A stretch of 64,000 bases of DNA, from NCBI GenBank assembly GCA_019055375.1, contig JAHQIW010006165.1, positions 1 to 64,000 of the forward strand. Reading direction: 5' to 3'. The notes beneath the pieces are model-generated. The model saw only the letters and a list, made by a program, of their open reading frames with translations. It did no database searches and was not told where the DNA came from. Positions 33,632 to 43,168 of the stretch are shown here, piece by piece. The translations under genes were made by a program, and so were the position numbers. This DNA comes from Parelaphostrongylus tenuis. Taxonomy: Eukaryota; Nematoda; Chromadorea; Rhabditida; Metastrongylidae. The stretch's first letter is position 1. Every line of letters starts with the position of its first letter.

Positions 33632-34668
33632 AGTTCCAGATATCCTTTTTTCAATATCTTTTATAAACCAAACTTTTTTTTGTTTGAGTTCCCTGGATAG
33701 GGAAATCCTCTGATGAGAAGCGATGTGGCAAAAGCATTTGCGTCGTCATCAATGGTTGGCCGCTGACAGATGGACGCGTTGTATTGTAGAAAACATTGGT
33801 GTCAAAGTCGACGTCGGTAGTGCAGGCGGTTTAGTGCGCGCCCGCGGATATGATGAATGTGGTTTCGAATACCAGCTAACGCAAGTGTTTTTGCACATTG
33901 CTCCTTATAACTAGGTATTAACATCTTACCACCGCTAAAAGCGGTCAAATGAGAAGGATTTCAAGAGGAATCTTCTTTTTGGTTTCTTGCGTACAATCAA
34001 AATTCACATTTTTCACTACTATTATATTCACAGAAGCCTGATAGTGGTCTTCAAAAATGTTAAACTGCTGAGTGATATGCCAAAAACTAAGCCTCAGGGA
34101 GGAATCGAACCCGCATTTCACCCTTCCTAGAGACGCGTACTATACAGTTGTACTACGGAGATTTGCGTTCTGCCTACTACATTTTCTGCTGCTGATGTTC
34201 AGAGTTTTGCTTGTCACTTAACAATCCTGGCTCACGAATTGACCTTTGAGTCATATAGACCGAAAAGTTAGTTGACGCGCCATTACTTCCCACGGCGCAT
34301 ACACACGCAGCAATGGAAATGTGGGAAATATCTAGCTGATTTAGGTTTCAAGAAGACATTCTCACTACCACGTAATGAAATATCACAAAAAGGACTTCCA
34401 TGAAGGCTTTTGTGGTCTTTTCATCGTAAAGAACGCTTCTGTGTCATGAAATCCACTACTCTTTAACAAGAAAATGACCTTTTTTTAAAGAACGAACATA
34501 TTAATTTACAGCTGTTATATAATATGTGGTCGACCAGAATTCGTTTTAATTCAACCGCCTTTTAGCGATTGTATAAGCTACGGACGTACTTAATGAATGT
34601 GCAAAGCTCTGGCGTCAGTCGGAGCTCGAACCCGTATTTGCCTTTTCCGGCGTCGCGCGCCTAATCAA
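33632..34668 (+). repeat. Left arm of a 1-kb inverted repeat
   Basis: This arm is the reverse complement of 37,432-38,485. Matching landmarks are AGGGAAATCCTCTGATGA (33,700) against its complement near 38,400, ACCGCTAAAAGCGGTCAAAT (33,937) against 38,160, and CAGCTGTTATATAATATGTG (34,510) against 37,580. The arm contains three tRNA-like heads (33,809-33,882 plus; 34,091-34,162 minus; 34,614-34,684 minus), each with a GGTTCGA-type B box. Together the arms bound an element about 4.85 kb long. Confidence 0.8.
33809..33882 (+). repeat. tRNA-like SINE head in the left arm
   Basis: CGACGTCGGTAGTGCAGGCGG supplies an A-box-like stretch and GGTTTCGAATACC a B-box-like stretch, ending CTAACGC. The counterpart on the right arm is 38,236-38,310 (minus). 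Confidence 0.5.
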
Positions 34669-36124
34669 TCGAACAACCGACGCTTGGTCTGCCATTACTC
34701 CGGCACACAACGCATTAATCTATCAGCAATTAGCAGTCAATGGCTTGGCCTGGAAAGCCATATCGTCCATGATCCCCTTACGCTGCCAGATATTGGATAT
34801 ATAGAGTGCGGTGAAAGTTATGAGAATTATCAAGCTAATGATCTTCATGGATTCTTTGCTCACTTTTGGTTTGGAATCCGTTTTGCTTATTTGTATGTTT
34901 CCAGATTTATGTCACGGATCGTAAAAACCACGTATCGCAGTAGTCGAGCTGCACAAGACGGAAATGAAAACGGCCGACATTGTTGGAAGAAGCTAAGGTG
35001 TTCAAAGCAGGTCATCAGCTTTTTGACAAAAATCCTTGAAGCAACGTTTTAGGTTGGAACTCGTAAAGTGCTGAAACAGTTTTTTTGCGTGATTGAGGAA
35101 AAGCAAAATTTTCTATCAATTCTGTTTCGACGCATAGCAAGTCTTGTGAAAACTTAGTGGCTAAAATCGTCGACCCTTCTATAAAAGTCTACTATGATTA
35201 AAGAAAGCTGGAAAATGATCTCCATGATGTGTTATGTACTCTGCCATGAGGCAAGAAATTTTACACAGGATTCTTCTTCTCATCACAATATCATGTAAAC
35301 TAGGTGAAATAACTGATGTCCGCACCAAGGAAGAACTTTAGTACGAATCAAATAAAGTAGGAAGTATTTTTAAATGTAATTGTGGAGGTTTCTTTCCGCA
35401 CAACATCACTACCACTGAGGTGTCTATGATTTGGTGTGCTCACAAACAGAATTGCTACTGAATTGTGTTTTTTCACAACCTAGCATCAAAACTGATTTAA
35501 CGCTTCGCGTGTTCTACTTACGTTGCTTTTTCTTCCCTTGTTTTCTTTCTTTTTCTCTTCTCTTCCCAGGCTCTGACGAAGGCGACCTCGAAACGCTAGC
35601 TGTTTGATTGTATGAATAAAGTTTGGATTTAAAACCTTGTGCCCCTCTTAAAAAGAAGAGAAAAATTAAGAATTAATGAAGCATGACGAGGTTGATAAAC
35701 ACTCGGTCTTAGGATTTATTATCAATACGTTGCTTCAAGAATTTTTCGTCAAAGAGTTCATGACCTGCTTTGAAAATCTCATCTTATTCCATTCTCTTTT
35801 TATTGTTTGGTTTGATAATAGAACGGGCTTTTGTCATGATTTTCAACAATGTTTACCACTTTGCAGCAAAAATTATTTGTTCTATAAATTGTCAGCGCTG
35901 TCATGACCTCGGCCTTAACGCTGTAAAATATCGTTTTCTTTAAATATTGTCATGGTGATCAATTCATTGCTCACTCAACTCTTGTGTATTGGGTTGTCCC
36001 ATAATTTCTTCCATACATAAACACTTTTGTTAATCCCAATATCTTTCCTTTTTGAAGATATTAGCCAATAATGACCATCAAGATCAATGGTTTCAATAAT
36101 ATGCAATCATTTGCTGAACCCCGT
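34669..36124. other. Interior of the inverted-repeat element
   Basis: No transposase was recognised. The region includes a PLE-tail-like motif at 35,560-35,640 (described separately) and otherwise AT-rich sequence. The 76-codon frame at 35,676-35,906 shows no domain. Confidence 0.4.
35560..35640 (+). other. PLE-type 3' end with hammerhead-like core
   Basis: CCAGGCTCTGACGA (core-like CTGACGA at 35,573-35,579), AGG-CGA-CCT (stem II-like), then CGAAACG at 35,589-35,595, followed by a GCTAGC palindrome and AATAAAG. The order matches a hammerhead core, but no NUH cleavage triplet or stem I partner was found. The wording TCCAGGCTCTGA matches the 3' ends of the local PLE copies (18,222; 14,820 reversed). 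Confidence 0.45.
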
Positions 36125-36410
36125 TTGCCGTAAACACTCGAAGCGAATGATGTGATATTTTTTTTAAAATAACAGCTACGAACAATCGAGTATACAACAA
36201 TGCCAATCTAGTGATTTTTCACTTTACGGCAATTGTGTAAATCGTTCGTCGTCACATACTTTTAGTATGGGGAATTGGAACACCACGAGAGAATTGGCTA
36301 GAGACGACGGCTCTGCCCGACTAGCGAGGCTGCTCAAAGCCGAAACACTTGTATCGAGATGTAGAAGAGCCCATTAACAGACCACACGGCATGTTGACTC
36401 AAATATTAGT
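36125..36410 (+). mobile_element. HHE-2 element, forward copy
   Basis: Starts AAACACTCGAAGCGAATGATG, continues through the CAATCGAGTATAC stretch, the hairpin (ACAATGCC with GGCAATTGT) and GTTCGTCGTCACATAC, then a decayed hammerhead at 36,314-36,356: GCCCGA, CTAGCGA (two core bases swapped), GGCT...AGCC, GAAA, CACTTG, TA, TCGAGA. It ends in the GACTCAAATATTAGT tail, where HHE-1 has inserted. The tail resumes at 36,559. Confidence 0.75.
36399..36410 (+). repeat. Target-site duplication, left copy, of nested HHE-1
   Basis: TCAAATATTAGT here is repeated at 36,559-36,570. If TTGA is counted, the duplication is 16-17 bp with one base gained or lost. Confidence 0.8.
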
Positions 36411-36558
36411 GGCGCGGGTCACTGACGAGGAGGACGAACCTCCGAAACACCGGTGTATGACCCTGGCGTAACAACCTCGTTTTTTGAGCTTAAATCATTC
36501 TTTTTTGGAATTATATTGAATGTTTTTTGCGGGGTTTCAAAAACAGTCGATCTTTTGA
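36411..36558 (+). mobile_element. HHE-1 element, 148-bp 5'-truncated copy nested in HHE-2
   Basis: The insertion begins five bases before stem I of the hammerhead and ends AAAACAGTCGATCTTTTGA, the family 3' end. It contains an intact ribozyme (36,416-36,463), then GTAACAACCTCG, the T-run/GAGCTTAAATCATTC stretch and the TATATTGAATG stretch. A constant 3' end, a variable 5' end and a target-site duplication are the signature of reverse transcription primed at the target. Confidence 0.85.
36416..36463 (+). ncRNA. Hammerhead ribozyme (HHE-1), intact
   Basis: Stem I GGGTCA (36,416-36,421) with TGACCC (36,458-36,463); core CTGACGA (36,422-36,428), position 7 being C instead of T, which the consensus allows; stem II GGAGG-ACGAA-CCTCC; GAAA (36,444-36,447); stem III CACC-GGTG; GUA cleavage site at 36,455-36,457. 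It differs from the 18.9-kb ribozyme only at a neutral position. Confidence 0.93.
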
Positions 36559-36570
36559 TCAAATATTAGT
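36559..36570 (+). repeat. Target-site duplication, right copy, of nested HHE-1
   Basis: Exact repeat of TCAAATATTAGT at 36,399-36,410, followed by the resumed HHE-2 tail (TATGAGACATTTC). Confidence 0.8.
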
Positions 36571-37431
36571 TATGAGACATTTCATTTCACTATTTCTAAG
36601 CTTGTGCTCTTACCAAAGCAATGAACTGGTCAACAAATAATGTGTTCAATAATCAACCAATATAAAAAGAACTCTTGCAAAGTGTGATGGTGAAAACCTA
36701 TGACGTTCCTCTGGCTATCTAAAATTTGCATCAAAGAATCAGCAGAGGCAAACTTCAAATTATGCAGTCGAAAAATACCCTTTATCATCACCCCAAAAAA
36801 AGTTCTCGGTGAAGAATGTAAAGACCAATGACAAACAATTTAAAATAATTGTTTTCATCATAACTGATCTGAAAACACTACGAAAATTCAAACAGAATTG
36901 TGCCAACTCTGTCAAACAACTATGTCAAGGAAAATTCTTCAAGAGTGACCAGAATGAAGTTAGTTGGGTAGCACTACGAAAATTTTCCCCCATTTTTTCA
37001 TTTTATTACGGCGTTGGAAGGAAGTTTTCAAGACATGGTATGATTTGATACCTTGCCTGCTCACAAGTACTGCGTTGTTCCATAATTTTCTTCATACACA
37101 TGTTTTGAATAGTTCAAATCTATCCAAAGTCAGAGTATTGCCAAAAAAGGGTGGTATGATGGAAAATGCTTTAGTAGCTTGAGCAGAGACTTGGCAACGG
37201 TCATAGCACCATCGCTCGCCATTCAAATGATCTGGGCTACCACAAAGTAATGCTTGGTGGATACTTCATGCGTTGAAAGACCACCTGACATTGCAGTGTC
37301 GATTCCTCATATTCTGGAGGACCTGGGCTGGACCACAGTACCACATCTACCGTACAACGTCACTATTGTTCCATCGGCTCATGACCTTTTGCACGCTCTG
37401 GAGCAGCATCTGTGGGAGAAAAATTTCCAAG
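36571..37431. other. Interior of the inverted-repeat element, no gene
   Basis: Frames of 72-80 codons near 36,809-37,182 show no domain. Confidence 0.4.
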
Positions 37432-38485
37432 ACTACACCAGACTGAAATGCAAATACGGGTTTGAGCTCCGGCTGATGCCAGAGCTTTGCACATTCATTA
37501 GGTTTGTCGCTCTCCCATTGGGTAGCTTTGCACATTATACAATCGCTAAAAAGGCGGTTGAATAAAAACGAATTCTGGTCTACCACATATTATATAACAG
37601 CTGTAAATTAATATGTTCGTTTTTGGAAAAAGGTCATTTTTCTTGTTAAAGAGTAGTTGATTTCTTGACACAGAAGCGTTCTTTACGATGAAAAGACCAC
37701 AAAAGCCTTCAAGGAAGTCCTTTGTGTGATATTTCATTACGTGGTAGTGAGAATGTCTTCTTGAAACCTAAATCAGCTAGATATTTCCCACATTTCCATT
37801 GCTGCGTGTGTATGCGCCGTGGGAAGTAATGGCGCGTCAACTAACTTTTCGTTCTATATGACTCAAAGGTCAATTCGCGAGCCAGGATTGTTAAGTGACA
37901 AGCAAAACTCTAAACATCAGCAGCAGAAAGGATTGTAGCAGAACGGGAATCTAAGTAGTGAAGCTGTATAGTACGCGTCTCTAGGAAGGGTGAAATGCGG
38001 GTTCGATTCCCGTCTGAGGATTAGTTTTTGCATATCACTCAGAAGTTTAACATTTTTGAAGACCACTATCAGGCTTCTGTGAATATGATAGTAGTGAAAA
38101 ATGTGAATTTTGATTGTACGCAGAAACCCCAAAAAGAAGATTCCTCTTAAAAATCCTTCTCATTTGACCGCTTTTAGCGGTGGTAAGATGTTAATACCTA
38201 GTTATAAGGAGCAATGTGCAAAACACTTGCGTCAGCTGGTATTCGAACCCACATTCATCCTATCTGGGGCGCGCACTGAACCGCTGCACTACCGACGTCC
38301 ACTGTGACACCACTCTTTTCTACGATACAACGCGTCCATCTGTCAGCGGCCAACCATTAGTGAATCCCCTGAAGCAAATGCTTTGGCACATCACTCTTCA
38401 TCAGAGGATTTCCCTATCCCGGGAACTCAAACAAAAAAAAAAAGAGTCTGGTTTATAAAGATTTTTAAAAAAGGGAATAGACTGA
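37432..38485 (-). repeat. Right arm of the 1-kb inverted repeat
   Basis: Reverse complement of 33,632-34,668. It carries tRNA-like heads near 37,450-37,490 (plus, degenerate), 37,950-38,022 (plus, GGGTTCGATTCCC B box) and 38,236-38,310 (minus, complement of GGTTCGAATACC). Frames here (37,254-37,565; 38,216-38,458) mirror the arm on the left and are not called as genes. Confidence 0.8.
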
Positions 38486-39849
38486 GTGGAGTGAGAAGAA
38501 AAAGAAAAATCTGAAAGAGATTGCTTGCGTATCATTTATGATGGGTGGCGTCAAACATTCAACACCATTTGCATCGCATATGACCATTTAACGCTCCATG
38601 TCTTCAATAATAGGTATATCAAATGGCTGTCGGCCAAAGATGAAAACTTTCGTGAAGTTGATGAATATGAGAGAAAAGTAGAACGTAGCGAGTAGAACCC
38701 TATCTATTCGTCAGCAGAATTCCCTTGGAATGATTAAGCGGGATAATATGATGTTATTTGACCAGTCAACAGTATGTTCAAAAGGACCAGAAAGAAAAGA
38801 ATATAACACTAATGCGTATGTAACTGTAGAATTTAAACATTTTAAATAAGGAGAAATTCAGTTTCAATAGACCTTTTGCGAAATGTCCAAAAAATCTAAC
38901 CAGACAATGTGTTCGGACTGTGTGCCCCATTTATCCACGGATAGGATGAAAACGTGGGTTCGATTCCCGCGTGAGGCCGCGTTTTTGCTCACCACTCAAT
39001 TCTCTTAGGTACATTAAAGTCTGCCTTTGAAGGTATTTCGCAAAACTTTTACCAAACAAACTCCACTAGCTACTAAGTATGCAATCTGGCAGTAATTTAG
39101 AATAAAGTTACGTCATCTGTAGGTCACTTTGTGTCTTATTAATATAATGTTCAAAAGTAACTTGTAAGATAACAATAACAGCATAAAGCCGGACTGTTAC
39201 AACTTTAAAACACACTATGTGCCAAATAAGAATAGCGGCTGTACAATAACTTTCGAAAAAAGGAAGAAAAATTCTTGATGAATGGTATGAATCACGCACT
39301 TCTAGAATTGCGCTGCGAGCAGTAATTTCAACTTCCACTTCCAAAGGGCACGATTTTCATCGTTTATTTCAGCAACTTTTTCCTCCATTTTCACAAATTT
39401 ACAAGCATCACGCATTAGAATTGTGAAAGAAGCTCTTTATGATTCTTCAGATATTACTTTCTCAAAATAATTTCATATTATCAAGTGAACCCACTATGAG
39501 TGTGAGCGTCAGGGTAAACACTCCGAGTGTGAAAAGAGGTCGTCTTCCGCCCTTACAGAGTTATAAAGACCTTTTGAAAATACCAAAATAGTTTCTAACT
39601 TCAACATTTAGGCTAAATGAGTAGTAAAGGTGTGGTGAAAAGTTGAGCACAGGTGCCAACCGTAAAAATTATACGCGTGAAAGGTGAAACATAACTTCTT
39701 CTGGCTACTACAGTGTACTAGGAAGTTTTTTGATAAACGGGCTTAGCATCGAAAAGTTCGAGATTGAGCTACTGACTGACTGCTTGAAGTTGCTTAAAAA
39801 TTTTTGTCTAATGAAAAATTTCTTTACACTCGACTGTTTTTATAGACCT
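38486..39849. repeat. SINE-associated repeat and non-coding DNA
   Basis: The 38,486-38,700 part resembles 10,690-10,900. A tRNA-like 3' half with a clear B box (GTGGGTTCGATTCCC, about 38,935-38,990) precedes GCGTTTTTGCTCACCACTC, the same flanking wording as the SINE at 11.2-11.5 kb. After 39,000 nothing is recognised. Confidence 0.5.
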
Positions 39850-39925
39850 CTCTTAAAATAATATATAATCAGATAACATATCTTAAGCCTTTCATGAGGT
39901 GTATTATGGCATTCTTATAGTGTTA

Positions 39926-39960
39926 GACACGTTTCGGCATCACAGCCTTATCAGTAGCAG
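39926..39960 (-). ncRNA. Hammerhead-like motif (HHE-4), decayed
   Basis: Minus strand: CTGATAA (core G8 changed to A), stem II GGC-TGTGAT-GCC, GAAA, then CGTGTC, where the sister copy has CACGTGTC, so two bases of stem III are gone. Probably inactive. Confidence 0.6.
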
Positions 39961-40245
39961 GGTGCTCTTTGGTTCAGCCACTAAATAAGTGCTGTAGCAT
40001 GAAACACTATATAAGTGCTATAGCAGACCTCATGAAAGGCTTCACATATTTTATCAGATTATACATTGTTTCACACGAGGTTTATAAAAGAGTTTTATAA
40101 AAACAGCCAAATTCAAAGGTTTGATTCATTTTACCAGTCATGAGATCGACCGTTTGTCACTTCAATGTCTGCGAATTTTGTTATTTTACATGCATGAGGA
40201 ACATCTCCTGCAAGAAATTGGTTGTTTCGAAAGGTACCGTGGTAT

Positions 40246-40279
40246 CGATGAGGCTGTAATGCCGAAACACGTGTCTGAC
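40246..40279 (+). ncRNA. Hammerhead-like motif (HHE-4), core start mutated
   Basis: TCGATGA in place of CTGATGA, stem II GGC-TGTAAT-GCC, GAAA (40,264-40,267), palindromic stem III CACGTG (40,268-40,273), then TC giving a GUC cleavage triplet, followed by TGAC. Combining both copies, the ancestral ribozyme had a normal core with a CAC-GTG palindrome. Confidence 0.65.
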
Positions 40280-40335
40280 TTTATATAAGCGCTATAATAT
40301 ACCTCATGAAAGGCTCAAGATATAATATTAGGAAA

Positions 40336-41053
40336 AGATTTCTCAAAACATATACTGTATTTGGGAGAGCACACTCGGTCTCCAGAAGATTAGGGATTTT
40401 TTATGAGATAAATAGCATCCACAAAGCAAAAACGCAAATTGGCAGGACTCGAACGTTTCATACTATTCGATGATTGATTTCTACAGCATATACGGGCAAC
40501 ATATCCACAGTATCATGGCTTATTCGTTATTCCTCTTTATAATCGATAGTTTTCAAAATCTAACTACCTTGATATATGAGCCACACGTATTGATTTACTG
40601 CGTAGTAATATTTATTGTTACATTGTTTATAATATTGTAGATACACATTCACTGCAGTGCTATTGTATTATTGTTGAATGTACTATTTTCGCTTTGTTAT
40701 GCCATTGTATATTATAATACTGCTTATTGTAATTGTTATTCTATTTTTATTGTAGTCGTACTTGTAGTCTTTCCTCAGCTAGTTTCTTTACGGTCATCAA
40801 GAGACAGTGATGAAGAAACTTTCTCGAATTTCAATCGAAAGAACTTCGTCCTTCAAATTATCACTTACGAATTCTCAGTTATATTCTATTGGGAGCACCA
40901 AAGGAAAATCCATCACATTACACACTTGAGTGCATCACTGCATTTCTTTGACTAGTCAACACTCATGTGATTGTCACTTTATTGCTGTTGTAATGCTGCA
41001 TTGAATATAAGGCAAAATAAAAACGTTTATTTCAAGCACATCACAGCTCAATT
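40336..41053. other. Non-coding stretch downstream of secreted-protein copy 3
   Basis: Includes a short minus-strand tRNA-like scrap near 40,450 and the frame 40,671-40,955, which has no recognisable domain. Confidence 0.4.
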
Positions 41054-41764
41054 TTAGTTTCCGCTAACAGTGACAAGTGCCGAAAAGAAATGCGAACCAA
41101 ATGGGCTTGATGCCAACGTTCGAAGCGCTTTGTTCACAACATTTTGCCACATCGACGTCGACCAATTCGCCATTACGATATTTGAAGTCTAAGCGAATTT
41201 TCTCCTCTACACGTGATAGTTGTAAAGAAATGAAACCGGTGCAAACCGAGAGAATTCCTGAGATTGGACGTGTGATTGGCGGGAACAGCCAATATCATGT
41301 TGCCTCGATCCGTACACATTTGACCATTCCTCATTACGGTGCAAATTCCCGTCACTGTGTTGCCAACGATGATGCAGGTCTGTTTCATCATATCGGCAAC
41401 TGTAAAAAATAAAGAGTCATAGGGGGACACTTCCTCATTTCAAAATATGAAATTCAAAATAAAACCGCTTCTAGCATTTATTTTCCTTTTCACATACTGA
41501 ATTTTTCCAATGTGAGACAACACACCGGTAACTTCTCTTACACGAGTAACTGAACGGCTCTAAAAAGGTGCAATGATAGAAATTGATTTGAAAAAAAAAA
41601 ATACTCCAGTCTCTCACAGGCTTCATAAGAAAGGTCATAGTGAGACAGTTCTCATCATTGTGTCAAAGTCTATCTCTCTTTTCGAAATTTCCTATAAATT
41701 TGAGAACAAATGAACATATTCAATCATTTTGACGAATGTTTCATCACTTCTCAAAATCTTGCGA

Positions 41765-42260
41765 ATGGATATTCATCCCAAAGCCGACTATATATTAACC
41801 TTGGTACAGTTTGTATAAATGAGTATTTTCTTCTGTTTAGCCGCTTCGAGATGTTATTGATATTATTGAATATTAGCGATGCATACAACAATACACTTAG
41901 CAATGCAGCTGAATATACAATATTCGAGGTAGCTAACCGCTGCGGCGGGTCGCCTTCTTCAGAGCCTAGAAAGATCATATTGATCTACAATCCACTAAGC
42001 CGAAACCTCCATAACCCTAGCAGAAAACGGTTAAAAAGGAATTTTGGATCGCACAATAGATGCTTCATTTTAAAACACTCACCATTTTGATGTTTTGAGT
42101 ATGTGAATTGCTCATTGAAGACCAGCCGCTTAAGGTCAGTGCATCAGCGAGCACTGCCTAACTCAGGTCGGAAAAGATCAGACTGAGGTATGGTTCGAAG
42201 TCACACGTAATTAAAAGGCACTCCACTTTTCGGTTAATTTTTGGGCCATTGCTTATTTTG
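41765..42260 (-). mobile_element. Penelope-like element 3' end in the intron of copy 3
   Basis: The segment matches the 3' non-coding end of the PLE pair at 14.6-18.4 kb: CCGACTATATATTAACCTTG against CCGACTATCTATTAACCTCG at 14,622, and TCTTCAGAGCCTAGAAAG against TCTTCAGAGCCTGGAAAG. No protein-coding part is left. It lies between exons C and D of secreted-protein copy 3. The 126-codon frame at 41,710-42,090 is incidental. Confidence 0.7.
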
Positions 42261-42921
42261 GGAATTTTGGGCTGGACATTCAGTAATGAGAACCTTACCC
42301 CATATCATTAGCTGTATCTCGAACAACTATCTGGCATAGAATTGGTTCGTAAGTGATGTTAACAGTGAGTTGACCCAAAATGCTTGAAATTACGACATCA
42401 GGTAGAAGTGCAGTGGCGAGCTTGCTGTTCGAGAACATCAAGGACCTGAAAGGCAAGTTACTTCACTAGCTTAAATAACTTATCTGTGGGTGTTCTCAAT
42501 GAAATTGTGTAATGCTATCAAAGCCCATGTTTACACTATGAAGCCACGATTTGTCAGATATCAAAGCTCACCTCGTATCCCTTACCAAATTGGCGAAAAA
42601 TAAAGAAAACGTGAGATTCAGGAGTTGCCAACTCACTGCTGCATCACAAGGCGTTGCACAAATGTCTGAGCTCTCCCTTTGTCATTAGCAATTCCAGGAA
42701 CCTGAGAAGGAAACCGTTGTTGTATCGAGTGTATGCCATAGAAACAGGCAAACGTGAATCTAGTGACGGTGAAGGTCCTGGGTGCTTGCTGAAACAAAAT
42801 GTTATGTTTTTTTAGCGAGTAATTAAGAGATGAATTTATTAATACCCTGCTCTTTTCTTACATTCAATATCCGTTCATCAAAAGACATGGATTGCGATGA
42901 CTCCAGTTTTGGTGGAAAATG

Positions 42922-43042
42922 CTATATATATATATATATATATATATATGATCTACTATATATATTGATATATATATTATATATATAGTATATATATATA
43001 TTATATATATATATATGTATATATATATGTATGTGTATATAT
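42922..43042. repeat. TA microsatellite
   Basis: About 120 bp of (TA)n with interruptions such as ATGATCTACT and GTATGTGTA. It lies between exons A and B of secreted-protein copy 3. Confidence 0.95.
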
Positions 43043-43168
43043 ACTGAGGTGCATAATTTACATTTTGGATTGGGAACCACCCGTGATATAACAGCAGTTC
43101 TTCTCTCTCTTACCTTGACCTGAGGGTATCAATCCACATCCCAGGTAGTGCCGGGATTCGTGGCCCAT

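Larger units (their letters stand above)
39850..40335. mobile_element. HHE-4 hammerhead element, inverted plus forward copies
   Basis: AAGCCTTTCATGAGGTGTAT at 39,885 (reverse) mirrors ACCTCATGAAAGGCT at 40,028 and 40,300 (forward). The reverse part contains a hammerhead remnant (39,926-39,960). The forward part from about 40,200 contains another (40,246-40,279) followed by TATATAAGCGCTATAATA. The reverse-then-forward layout matches HHE-1 to HHE-3. There is no coding content. Confidence 0.65.
41054..43168 (-). pseudogene. Secreted-protein family, copy 3 (five exons, PLE in an intron)
   Basis: Exon A 43,168-43,114 is decayed (LGCGLIPSGQ remains; the signal peptide is largely lost), donor GTAAGA. 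Exon B 42,788-42,637 after TTTCAG: PRTFTVTRFT, GIANDKGRAQTFVQRLVMQ, donor GTGAGT. Exon C 42,445-42,309: VLDVLEQQ, then a frameshift, with LGQLTVNITYEPILCQIVV in the next frame. Exon D 41,399-41,247: ADMMKQTCIIVGNTVTGIC then TVMRNGQMC, open. Exon E 41,188-41,054: TSNIVMANWSTSMWQNVVN then GPFGSHFF-like tail and SGN stop, open to TAA. Exons D and E are the best preserved of any copy. A PLE 3' fragment (41,765-42,260) and an AT microsatellite lie in introns. Confidence 0.75.

Noticed and set aside
33708..33740. CTGATGAGAAGCGATG resembling a hammerhead start
   Set aside because: No GAAA core, stem II or cleavage site follows; the mirror copy near 38,400 also lacks them.
34597..35052. 151-codon plus-strand frame
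   Set aside because: Its start lies in the inverted-repeat arm over a tRNA-like SINE unit, and the rest has no recognisable content.
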